Part shown: one piece after another, positions 1 through 10,701 of the stretch
Numbering within the stretch: position 1 is the stretch's first letter
Layout of the letters: every line of letters begins with the position of its first letter
From: Ceratopteris richardii
Lineage: Eukaryota; Streptophyta; Polypodiopsida; Polypodiales; Pteridaceae
Assembly: GCA_020310875.1 (NCBI GenBank)
Contig: CM035415.1
Span: 195,114,432 to 195,178,431, forward strand
Reading direction: 5' to 3'
Length of the DNA stretch: 64,000 nt
Notes under the pieces: generated by a model
Database searches by the model: none
Seen by the model: the letters and a program-made list of their open reading frames with translations, nothing else
Told to the model about the DNA's origin: nothing
Translations under genes and position numbers: made by a program

Positions 1-149
1 AGGAAAGAAAAAACGATCTGCGCTGAGTATTGTTGGGGCTCTCAGGGGGCTAAAGGTTGTATGTTGATTGATACAGTGAGTGAGGGTAAGAGAGAAGAGC
101 TAGGTAAGCAAGGGGGAAAAATCAAAATCTCAAAAACATCTGCAAAAAT

Positions 150-960
150 TTGAAATAGGGTCAAGTATCGTTTTTGCTCCCGCGGTCGAGTATCGCGATA
201 CTTGTCAAGTATCGTGGACTCCTGTGGTCGAGCATCGCGATATTTCCCTAATATCGGTATCGTCTCGATCAGAGATCGTTTGAGCCTAAAGATCGTGTAT
301 CGTTGGCTCAAGTATCGTGTTCCAGAGATCGCGATACTTGCCAAAGATCGTCGATCGTTGGGGTTAAAGATCGGTATCTTTTCGGTCAGATATTGTTTTG
401 GCCAAGTATCGGATATCGTTTTCTAGAGATCGCGATACTTGCCAAAGATCGTCGATCGTTTGGTCGAGTATCGTGTGTCAAATATCGTTTTCGTCAAATA
501 TCGTGTATCGTGGCCTGAAGATCGCGATACTTGTTAAGTATCGTGTATCGTTTAACCAAGTATCGTATTGACAGAGATCGTGTATCGTTTGGTCCAAGTA
601 TCGTGTATCGCGTCTCAGAGATCGCGATACTTACCAGCGATCGCGTATCGTTTTGAACCAAGTATCGTCGATCGTGTATCGTTTTGACCAAAGATCGTGG
701 AGTCCAGAGATCGTTTTGCCAAAGATCGTTTGGGGAAGTATCGTGTATCGTGTATCGTCTGGACTCAGGTCTCGTATATCGTTTTCACTCAGATATCATG
801 TATCGTGTCCATCAAGTATCGTTTGGTCAAGATCGTTTGCCAGAGATCGTGAAGGTCAGATATCGTGTATCGTCGGAGGGTGAGTATCGTCAGTTCCAAG
901 TATCGTCTGTAGCCAAAGATCGTGGAATTTGGAAAGCCAAGTATCGTGGTTTGAAAATTT
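150..960 (+). repeat. Palindromic short-repeat array in the leader of element A
   Basis: About 800 bases are built almost wholly from short units such as AGTATCGTGTATCGT, AAAGATCGT and GAGATCGCGATACTTG. The perfect palindrome ATCGCGAT recurs several times, for example near 230, 310, 430, 520 and 615, and AGTATCGCGATACT near 190 is palindromic over 14 bases. Spacing is irregular, so this is a degenerate array, not a clean tandem satellite. It sits just upstream of gag, as do the differently sequenced arrays of B2, C and D. No gene is seen in 1-1067; short open frames there are by-products of the repeats. Confidence 0.85.
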
Positions 961-1067
961 CTGCTTCAGTCATTTTCCAGCCTAATTTTTTTTCCTAGAC
1001 TTCTAAGCCATAGCTTAGAATTCTAGAGGCTAGAGGTGGACAATATTTGAACAGAGTTCTTAAGTGA

Positions 1068-4000
1068 ATGAACTTGAGATCTGGAAGAACCCTAGGAAGT
1101 CGAAGAAGTGTAATCTCTTCCGTAGGGAGTGTAGCCGAACCAAGTAGCCGTTCACACTATTCTGAGACCTCCAGTGAGTCAGAAGGAGAAATCCCCATGG
1201 CTTCAGAGGATATGCAAAACACTCTACCCATGATTGGCCAGATGTCCATCATTGAGGGAGAATACAGAACTTCCTTAGAGTATGTGAACACCAACCATAA
1301 TGAGATCCCTATCTATTTGGATGGCCTAAACAGATCAGTGGCCAGACTGAGGAAGGCTTCGGAGGCCTACATAGTGCCAAGACCAGCAGTTAAGTACATA
1401 GGAGGACTGTACATGGACAAACAAGACATTCAATACGTGGTCACAGAACACCCGAAAATCATTAATGAGCGTGGTGAGGAAAATAATGCTTCGAGCTTAA
1501 ATGGATGTGGAAACGAAGAACAAGTAACTACTCCTAGAGGGAGATCAACAATTACTAAACTTTGGAGAGGAGACGTGATTCCCCAGGATGATACTCTGAT
1601 AGATGTGTATTTAATCAACGGGATGGAGCACTTGCTCAGAGCCCATTCCTCTATATGGGAAGCTGCTCCTAATCCAGTTACCATCTTTGAGTTACAAGAT
1701 CCTGAGTTCCCCACCATCATCACATATTTGGATAAAAATCACAGAAGATATTGGCCAATAACAGAATTAGAGAGAGCTGAGTTGAAATATCAGAACATCC
1801 CAGTGTTCCCCCCAAGGGACCAAGCCACTACGTCACGGAATCCACATGGAACTTCTCAAAATGATTCAATTCAACAATCGGGACAAACACAACAAACTCA
1901 ACAAACCCAGATCCCCGTCAGACCACATGTACAATTCGCAATGCCTGCCACTAATCCTAACTACCGGCCACAACCAGCCATTGACCCAAGACATGGAGTT
2001 CATGCTCCAGTCAGACCACAGGTAGTACGAGGACCAGGCATACCAATAGGAAGACCCAACTACCCTGTAATGCCTAGACAACCTGAAGCTGGAAGGAGAT
2101 TAAGGCCGATTCAAGTGGCCAAGTGCATGAGAAATCATTATGATGGCTCTAGTGAACCCTATAATCACATAGCAGAATTTAAATAAGTAGTTAGAGCCGA
2201 GCAGGTAGATGACTTCATGATTCAATATGAGTCTTTTGGCCTTACCTTGTCAGACACAGCTTTGGCCTGGTTTCAGCCATTGGATCCAAATACCTTTCAT
2301 AACATGGATCAGGTATATCAAGAAATGATTGAAGAATTTACCAAATCTGGAATTAAAAACAATTCTTCGTCATTAATCCACAGCTTCAAACAAGTCCCTA
2401 CCGAGTCAGTGAGATTGGCAGCAAGGAGATTCAAGCAGTATGTGGATAGATGCCCCGTAGAAGAGAGACCAACGCAAAACAAAATGGTATCATTGTTCTT
2501 AGAAGGACTGTTGAACGGAACTTTGAGGTCACTAGTGTATGTAAAGAGAGTTCAAACTTTGCAAGAGTGTATGAAGGAATGTATAGACCTAGAAGATAAC
2601 CTTGCAGAAGACTTGAAAATACCCCGAGGTAGTTTGAAAAGCGAAGAGTCAACAAGTAGCACATCAAACCCCAAAAACAACGTAGAGGAAATTGCCGATT
2701 TGTTAGCAAAAAAACTAAATGTTCAAGGACAGAGGAATTATCCCACCAATCCTATGAGAATGCCTATGCTTAGAAGATGCATGCAGTGCGGAGGAGATCA
2801 TCCTTCTCATTTGTGTACTAGGGGAGTAGTCCCACCACCTGCCTATGCTCCTCATAGACCCTCTGTCCCCGGACCGCTACAATATTGCAGTATAGAGCAG
2901 AGATACACAAACCATAGCACCGAGAACTGCCCTTACAATAGGCAAACCAGACCCACCCAGCATTATGTGAGACCATATGGATATCCGCAGAACCAGCAGG
3001 GAGGAGAAGCCTTTAGATATCCCTCATATCAGCCGTAGGCACCAATACCACGACCATACGCATATCAGGGATATATGCAACCTCAACCAGTGCTAGGACA
3101 ACAACCGCCCCACCCTCAGAACGTTGTCCCAGTTAAGATAGCACAACCAGAGGAAAACCTAGAAAGGGCAATAGTACCAGCCACACCTTTGACTAGTAGT
3201 GAACCATATGACTCATTTTACGAACCTAGTCAAGGAACATACCCTGGTTATGAGAGCTCAATAATGGAATATGGGCAACAATATGAACCATATGCTTATG
3301 GCATGGAAATATCAGACAGCTCATACGGACACGAGCAGGATTATGTGCCCTTAATGTACACAGCTCCTAGAGCAACCATGCCACCTCGACCAATGAATAG
3401 ACCGCCTGTACCCAGAGGGCCATGCTACAGATGTGGAGGTGACCACTATATTAGAGAATGTACATTACCAAACCCACCACCACCACAACGAATTTGGGAA
3501 GGCTACTGTAGCGATTGTGGTAAGGAACATCTTTTCAGAGATTGTCCTAAGAACCCCAACAAAGTCACATCTAACGTGCAGATTAATGTGATAGAAGTGA
3601 TTGAATCATCAGGGAGTGACAAAGAGTACATTATACCTTTAAAGGCCATAACAAGAGCAAAGGCTAGAGAGAACCTTGATAAAACAGACGGAAGTAATCA
3701 AAGTGACAAAGAGGGAAATACACCCATCCCTCACAGAGTGGAAGACTCCGAGGAACCAGAGAGAAGTATTGCCAGTAAAAGATCACAAAGATGGAAGAAC
3801 CGGAGAGACAGGATAAGAGAAAAAAAGTTATTACAAAAGAAGGAAAATGAAAAGAGTAAACAGAAATCAACAGAAGAATCACAAGTGGAAGAAGAAAATA
3901 AAAAGGAGAATAAAAGGGAGGAGGTAGGATCAGTATTAGCAGACCCAATGCCTGAAGAATTAGCCATGTGGATTCAGGCATACAAGGCAAGAATAAAAAC

Positions 4001-5147
4001 AGGACCTACCATAGAACAACATGAGAGAGAGTATCCGAGAGGCGACTTAGAGAAAGAAAGACTGGAAATCTGCAAAAAATTGATAGAAGTTGCCTAACAA
4101 ACATTAGAAAAACCCGCATCACCTTTACCAAACAACCGAATTTGCGAAGAAAAATTCCAAGAGTGCCTAAACACTAACGAAAAGCCTAACGTAAATAGAC
4201 CTCTGAATGATGAAATTGGTATTGAGAGAAAGGAAGGATCCATAGTCCCTGAAATAGAAGGAGACTGGACTAAGGATCTATGGGCACGAGTTCAAGAGGA
4301 CAAGTGGAAAAAGGTAGAAGGAATGGAACCGCCCTTTGAAGAATTAGAAGCAGAAAACGAAATAGAGGGTTCAATACGTGAACTCAATTCAGAAGAAATT
4401 TTTCCAATGGATGCAAGTGACAAAGAAGAGGAAGATGTACAGGAACTACCCAACTACACCGGGGAATACGAGCACAACTCAGAATTGTATCGCATTCCAT
4501 CAATAACGAGACGAGAAACGAATCCATCAGTTCAAACATCGGAGATCATACAACGTCTTAGAGAGGTGAAAATCCCATGTACCCTAACATTCGAGGAACT
4601 GTTAAAGGTAAAACCACATTTAAAAGAGAAATTGATCAATCAATGGGAAGCCAAGGAGGAAAAGAAGGAGGTTGCTGACGAAGTGAAAACGGTGAGAATT
4701 CTAGTGGATAAAGTAGGAGACTTTAGCGAAGGAGATGAAGGAAATACATGCCTACCAATCACCTATAGGGGTTACACTACCAAAGCCATACTAGATTCAG
4801 GAGCTGGTGTTGGCATTGCTACCAAAGAAATTTGGGAGAAATGGGGAAAACCAGCATTGAGACCAACGCGCATGAAAATTCAAATGGCAGATGGACATAC
4901 GGAAAGACCCTTAGGATTATTGGAACGAGTAGTCTTCACTACGTGCGGAGTGGAATTCGAACATACTTTAGCAATTTGTCACTTCGAAAGGCCAAGCAAT
5001 TATGAAATGATCTTGGGAAGGCCATTCATGAGGCAGCTAAAGGTCGTACAAGATTGGGGAAAAGATGCAGTGTACCTACAACACGCAGGAATCACCACTA
5101 GGATCAACCTACATACATACACATATCAAGATGTGCCACCTCTGTAA
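1068..5147 (+). pseudogene. gag: Element A gag and first protease (broken)
   Basis: One reading frame encodes the Gag structural protein and an aspartic protease, with stops at 2184-2186, 3036-3038, 4095-4097 and 5145-5147. It begins MNLRSGRTL, like the gag starts of C (MILRSG) and D (MNLRSG). A capsid-like domain (Retrotrans_gag type) spans about 2090-2640. Zinc-knuckle-like Cys/His clusters lie near 2780-2820, 3422-3460 (CYRCGGDHYIREC) and 3508-3545 (CSDCGKEHLFRDC). A charged Lys/Glu-rich linker follows. The protease motif LDSGAGVGIA is near 4790. The stops at 2184, 3036 and 5145 sit where D has Gln, so they look like C-to-T changes. The 4095 stop falls in a variable stretch. Confidence 0.88.
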
Positions 5148-5236
5148 TGGAATCAAATCCATAAAGAGGAAGACGATCAATCGGTTCATAGTGCAGGTTC
5201 TAGTGACCAATCCTGGATGAACGAGGACACTCATCT

Positions 5237-7969
5237 ATGGATATGCCAAGCTGCAAAAAAAAGGAAGAAGAGAGAAGAAAAGGATTGCAGCAGAAACAAG
5301 GAATAGTGAGATCCGTACAAGATCCAGCCTATATGCCACAAGTATTTCCGGATGAAGAATTCGAACCTCACGGTTGGATGGAAATCTTAGCCACCCTTGA
5401 TGTCTGTGTAAATGAAGAAGTAGTGACCATGAACGAATGTATCGATGAAGAGGGTTATGATGTTAGTTTGTATATGGTAGTCCTTCAGGAGGCAGGAGAA
5501 GGAGAAGTGATTGAGAAAGACTGGAAGGAGGACTACGAGAGCATTGAAATGGAACCAGAACCCATGGATTTAGGGATTAATACCACCAACATAGATATCA
5601 CTGCCAAAGAAAAACATAAGGAACTCACACAAAAAGAAGAATTAGAAGTCGAAAGGGAGTTAGAAGATGAAGAAAACAAACTTCAAGACCAATTTGAGGT
5701 ACCAGCTCATTTTAAAAAATATGAAGTGGAAGAGAGGAAAATTGCTATTCAAATGCCTAAAAGAGAAGCACAACCTGGAATAGCATATGATAATAAGGAG
5801 CAAGCCAAAAAAATAGTCGTGACTATGGAAGGAGGAGAAGAACGATGTACCTTCATAGGACAGGATGTCTCATTAGAAGAAGAACAAGAGTTAATTCGAC
5901 TCATAAGAGAATACCGGGATGTCTTTGCTTGGACTTATAAGGACTTAAAGGGAGTAGATCCATCTATATGTGCGCATAGAATCCCCATGACATCCGAGGC
6001 AAAACCTTCGAAACAGAGACCTTATACTTATAATGATGTATATTCAGCCAAGATAAAAGAAGAAATAGATAAGTTGTTAGATGCTGGATTCATCTACGAA
6101 ATTGAGCACACGGAATGGGTATCACCCTTGGTGGTTGTGCCAAAGAAAAATGGGAAGTTAAGAGTGTGCATCAATTTGAAAAAAGTGAACGCCGCAACCA
6201 TAAGGGATAGCTATCCCTTACCAATCACTGATCACCTCTTGGAAAGGGTAGCAGGCAAAGAAGTTTATAGTTTTCTGGATGGCTTTTCAGGGTATAATCA
6301 GGTAGCCATTGCTCCTGAGGACCAACATAAGACTGCATTTGCAACTGAATGGGGAGTATACGCCTTTAGAGTCATGCCTTTTGGTTTAACGAATGCCCCA
6401 GCTACATTCCAAAGATTGATGTGTCATGTGTTCAAGGAATTTCTGAGAAAAAGCATGGAGGTGTACGTGGATGATCTGTGTACATATTTAGCTATACGAT
6501 CAGAGCACATCCCTGAACTTGAAAAGATTTTTGCTAAATGTCGACAATATCGAGTATGCCTCAATCCTAAAAAATGTGTCTTCATGGTGAGACAAGGGAA
6601 AATCTTAGGACATATTGTTTCTAGGAATGGAATTTCCACAGATGAAGACAAAATTAAAGTCATTTTGGATTTACCGAGACCTAAAACTGCTAAAGAAGTT
6701 CAAGCATTTATGGGACATTGTGGTTACTATCGAAGATTCATACATATGTACGCCATAATTGCTAGACCTCTTTATGCATTATTAACTCAATTCAATTGGA
6801 CCGAAGAATGCGAAAAAGCTTTTAATGAGTTGAAGAATCGATTGAGTTCAGCACCCATCCTTCGAGTCCCCAACTGGAATAAACCATTTCACATCCATGT
6901 TGATGCTTCCAAGTTTGCCATTGGTTGCATCTTAGCTCAACCAGCTGATACAGGTAAATTAGACCACCTAATAGCCTATGCCAGTAGACAGTTAAATCAA
7001 GCGGAACGCAATTATACTACTACGGAGAGAGAAGGCCTAGGGATGGTGTACGTAGTCAAGAAATTCAGACATTACTTACTGGCAAACAAGTTCAAATTCT
7101 TCATTGATCATCAAGCCCTATTGTACTTAGTCAACAAGCCTTGCAATACAGGACGACTAGTACGATGGTTTTTACTGCTAATGGAATTTGATTTTGAAGT
7201 AATAGTCAAGAAAGGAAACACCCACATAAGGGTAGACCACTTATCTCGTATGACCCATGGAGAACCACCCATAGGAGTTCCTGATGATCTGCCAGATACT
7301 TATCTTTTTAACTTGGAAGTATGTCCTCAATGGGCCGAAAAATTGATCCCGATACTTACACATGGACCTAAAGATGGGATCACGCCAAACCAAAAGCAAG
7401 ATCTTTGGAGGACTAAAAACCTTCACATTATTGCGGGAAGTTTGTACCACCAGGATTCAAGCGGACTGCTGATGAGATGCGTGGAAGAAGGGGAACAAGA
7501 AATGTGGCTTCAGAAAGCACACATAAACCAATGGAACACTCACTTGAATGCAAATGGAACGTGGCAAACACTCAAGAGATTTGGTATATATTGGCCAACC
7601 ATGCAACGAGATGCACATAACCATGTGTCAACCTGTCAAACCTGTCAAGAACAAATCCCAGACGAGAACTCTACATTATGCTATTCTACAATAGCACCAA
7701 GGTGGAGCATGCCTCTAGTAAAGTTCTTGAAAACTCGAGAGTATCCTAACGGAGCTACCTTAGCAAGGAAACGTGCTCTTGAAGAACAGAGTAAGGATTA
7801 CGCCATCATAGGAAAACAACTCTTTAAACGCGGAAAGGATAACCAACTAAGAATGTGCATTCATGAAAATGAATATCTCTCTTTCTTAGAAATGGCACAC
7901 GCAGGAGCTGCGGGAGGACACTTCTCAGCAGACAGAACGGTCAAGATGATTCTCTTTGCAGGCTTGTGA
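5237..7969 (+). pseudogene. pol: Element A pol, first part: RT, RNase H, first integrase zinc module
   Basis: This continues gag in a different frame. The shift lies in an A8 run near 5252, where element D reads straight through, so a homopolymer indel is more likely than programmed frameshifting. Reverse transcriptase spans about 5990-6780 with YVDD at 6464-6475 and FLDGFSGYNQ upstream. RNase H (HVDASKFAIGC) spans about 6890-7260. A zinc-binding module with H-x6-H and C-x2-C ligands lies about 7390-7655, and a second such module begins near 7740. The frame ends in TGA at 7967-7969 where D has Trp (FWWPTL), a G-to-A change. The first ATG here is not the true start; translation would have come from gag. 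Confidence 0.9.
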
Positions 7970-7984
7970 TGGCCAACTCTACAT

Positions 7985-10357
7985 ATGGATGCGGAGGCAT
8001 ATGTGAGAAGTTGCGAAACATGCCAGAGAGCGAAATATCCCATTCGAAGAGACGACATGCCTTTAAGACCGATGGTTTGTGCAAGAGCATTTACCAAGTG
8101 GGGAATTGACTTCATAGGACCTATTAATCCACCGGCCAAAGGATCACATGCGGAGTACATCATCGTAGCCACCGACTACTTAACCAAGTGGGTAGAAGCA
8201 AAAGCCACTAGAAAGAATGATGCTCAAACCACAGCAAAATTTCTCTTTGAGCACATTTTCACACGCTTTGGACTACCGATTGAGATAGTGATTGATCGAG
8301 GAACGCATTTCCTAAACAAGGTCATTGAGTCGCTAATGAATGACTTTCTTGTGATTCATAAAAAATCAGCCCCATACCACCCTCAAGCTAATGGACAAGC
8401 TGAAAGTTCCAACAAGGTACTATGTACTGTATTGACAAAGATTGTCAATAATGGAAGGTCAGATTGGGACAAACAATTACATCACGCAATTTGGGCCTTC
8501 CGAGTGGCATATAAAACGGCCATTGGAACTACACCTTTCAACCTAGTGTATGGGCAGAATGCAATTTTGCCAATTGACTTCTTAGTACCTACCTTGAAAG
8601 TGGCCCAGCAATATGAGTGGAACGGTCATGAATTGTCTCAGCAATTAGATCAAATTGAAAAACTGCACGAGACTAGATTGCAAGCGGTAGCAGGCATTTA
8701 TGCCGCTAAACGGAGACAAAAGGCTTATTATGATGCACATATAAAAGACAAGGGACTAAAAGAAGGCGACTTAGTCCTAGTATACACCCTCAAACAACAC
8801 GCAAAGAAGCTCCAAAAACGCGGATATGGACCCCTGATTATAAATCGAATCTCTACTAGTGGTGCAGTCAATCTCGCCACACTAGACGGAGACATTCTTC
8901 CGAACTACATCAGTGGATGCAGAGTGAAAAGATTCATGGAGCCTTTGACGGATCAAATGCTAGCACGCCTGTTAGGAGCTCAAAGTAGGAAAAAGAAAGA
9001 AGAACGAATACGAGAAGAAGCGAGACAGGAAGCCCTAGAACGCATCAGAAAACAGAAAGAGTGGATGAGAGAAAGAGACGAGAGATATCGAATAGGAGAA
9101 GAACTCATCCCAATGGCTAATTTTAGAGCCACTGAGAACTCAGGGCAACAAAGAAGACAACCTTACTTGAATCTGGGAGCAGGACGAAAAGAGTACCACT
9201 TAGTGGATGCTCTCATAGACACAGGAGCAGCCATAAGCTGCATCAGATTTTCTTTGTCTCAGAGACTTAAAGAGGAGTTACGCCCATCGAAGGCACAGCT
9301 AATAGGAATAGGAGGAAAAATCACTCAATGTGTAGGTGAGATAACTTTACCTTTACATATGGGGAACAACACTATGGAGCAGAGACTCTTAGTGTGTCAG
9401 GACCAGGATCTGCTTGAAGATGTTGTGTTAGGTCAAGATTGGATCTATGAATATGAGGTAACCATTCAATTGGCTTTAGGATACATCTCTGCCAGAATAG
9501 GACCTCGTGAGGTATTTAGTTTGCTAGACGAACGACCACCCAAAGCTGCTAATATAGAGCCAGAAGTTCATCCCAATGAACAAAGTCATGATTGTATGTT
9601 CACTAGCACTATAGAAACCCCATCGTCAAGTACTTCATGTGAGAATATCGTGAGTCCTGTGTGCACTCCATCTTTGAGTATAGAGAGTCAAAAGAGTGCA
9701 CAGGAACATGAAATTAAGCCCAGTGAAACACAAGGCACAAGAGAGAATACTCCTCTGCAAGAATTGAAGTCTACACCCCCTAAAGTATACCCTATTCCAC
9801 ATTCTACACTAGCTTGGATAAGGAAGGATCAAAAGAAGGCATACCTTCAGCTACAGAAAAGTCTTCGACATCACAGTGTCCAATCGAATAAGAAGACAAA
9901 GAATTTCGAACACTTCAGTCAACCACGACTCACTAGCATATGGATCCCAAAGAAACTGATAACTGCACAACCTGATCGAACAAAAATATGGATCCCAAAG
10001 TCATGTACTCCAAGGACGACCATCCCAAACAAGGAACATCCTCAGAAGGGCTATCACCATCAACATGGTCAACAGGCACACCAGCCGAGAAAGAGGACCT
10101 ATTGGAGGAAGAAGGAATCTACAGATGCAATACAAACCAACTTGAGATTCCCAAAACAGAATAAGCAGACGTACTACCGAAGAAGAACCACATTCATCAA
10201 AGAGGTGGAGAAGACAGGACATTCCATCCAAGTGAAGCAAATTTGGGTGCCGAAAGACAAGACAAGCTGCATACATCAAGAAACTACTTCCAATTGCACA
10301 CATGAGGAGTTATCGAGATCCAAAGTATGCATGATAGGGCCACCTTACAAGGCCTAG
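7985..10357 (+). pseudogene. pol: Element A pol, second part: integrase core, second protease, W-x-P-K tail
   Basis: Same frame as the preceding pol piece, separated by the TGA at 7967. It finishes the second zinc module (CETCQR) and carries the integrase core with the D, D and E positions in KWGIDFIGP (about 8098), IDRGTHFLN (about 8292) and NGQAESSNK (about 8393). A GPY/F-like segment (KRGYGPLIINRIS) lies near 8815. After a charged helix comes a second retropepsin-like domain, LIDTGAAISC at about 9210 with VLGQDWIYEY near 9425. The C-terminal 300 residues are basic and carry repeated [IV]W[IV]PK motifs near 9940, 9985 and 10240. A protease after integrase is not the usual gypsy order. Confidence 0.88.
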
Positions 10358-10695
10358 CATTCGGCACTTCTTTCTTCTACTTCTGGATAGTCACGCACAT
10401 TTTCCCTTTGGAAATAGGAGAGCACTTGTACATACATAAAAATATTACTTCAAAAAAAAAAATTTCACTTCAAAAAAAAAAATTTACTAACCGCTTCGGC
10501 TATGGACTAACTTTTATGTTTTCTTTTCAGCAAAAATTATAAAAATACATGAAAAAAATTCAGGTATTACCTTTCTCACACCCACGGGAAAGGGACGGCA
10601 CCGTGCACTCGGAGCAACATCGAATTATTAATCAACATATGGAGGAGGATTTCTGAAAAAAAGACATATGGATACTAATTCATACTCTATATTGA
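10358..10695 (+). promoter_or_regulatory. Pol-ORF3 spacer with candidate 3' splice site
   Basis: This 338-base spacer holds A-rich runs and no gene. A CTAAC branch-point-like motif, a T-rich tract and TTTTCAG end at 10530, a strong plant-type 3' splice site. A weaker AG (GAGTGCAG) lies directly before the ATG at 10702. Either could create a spliced message for ORF3, like retroviral env messages. No donor was established. Confidence 0.45.
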
Positions 10696-10701
10696 GTGCA
10701 G

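Noticed and set aside
5237..5290. Programmed frameshift between gag and pol in A at the A8 run
   Set aside because: Element D encodes the same region in one continuous frame, so an indel in the homopolymer is the simpler explanation.
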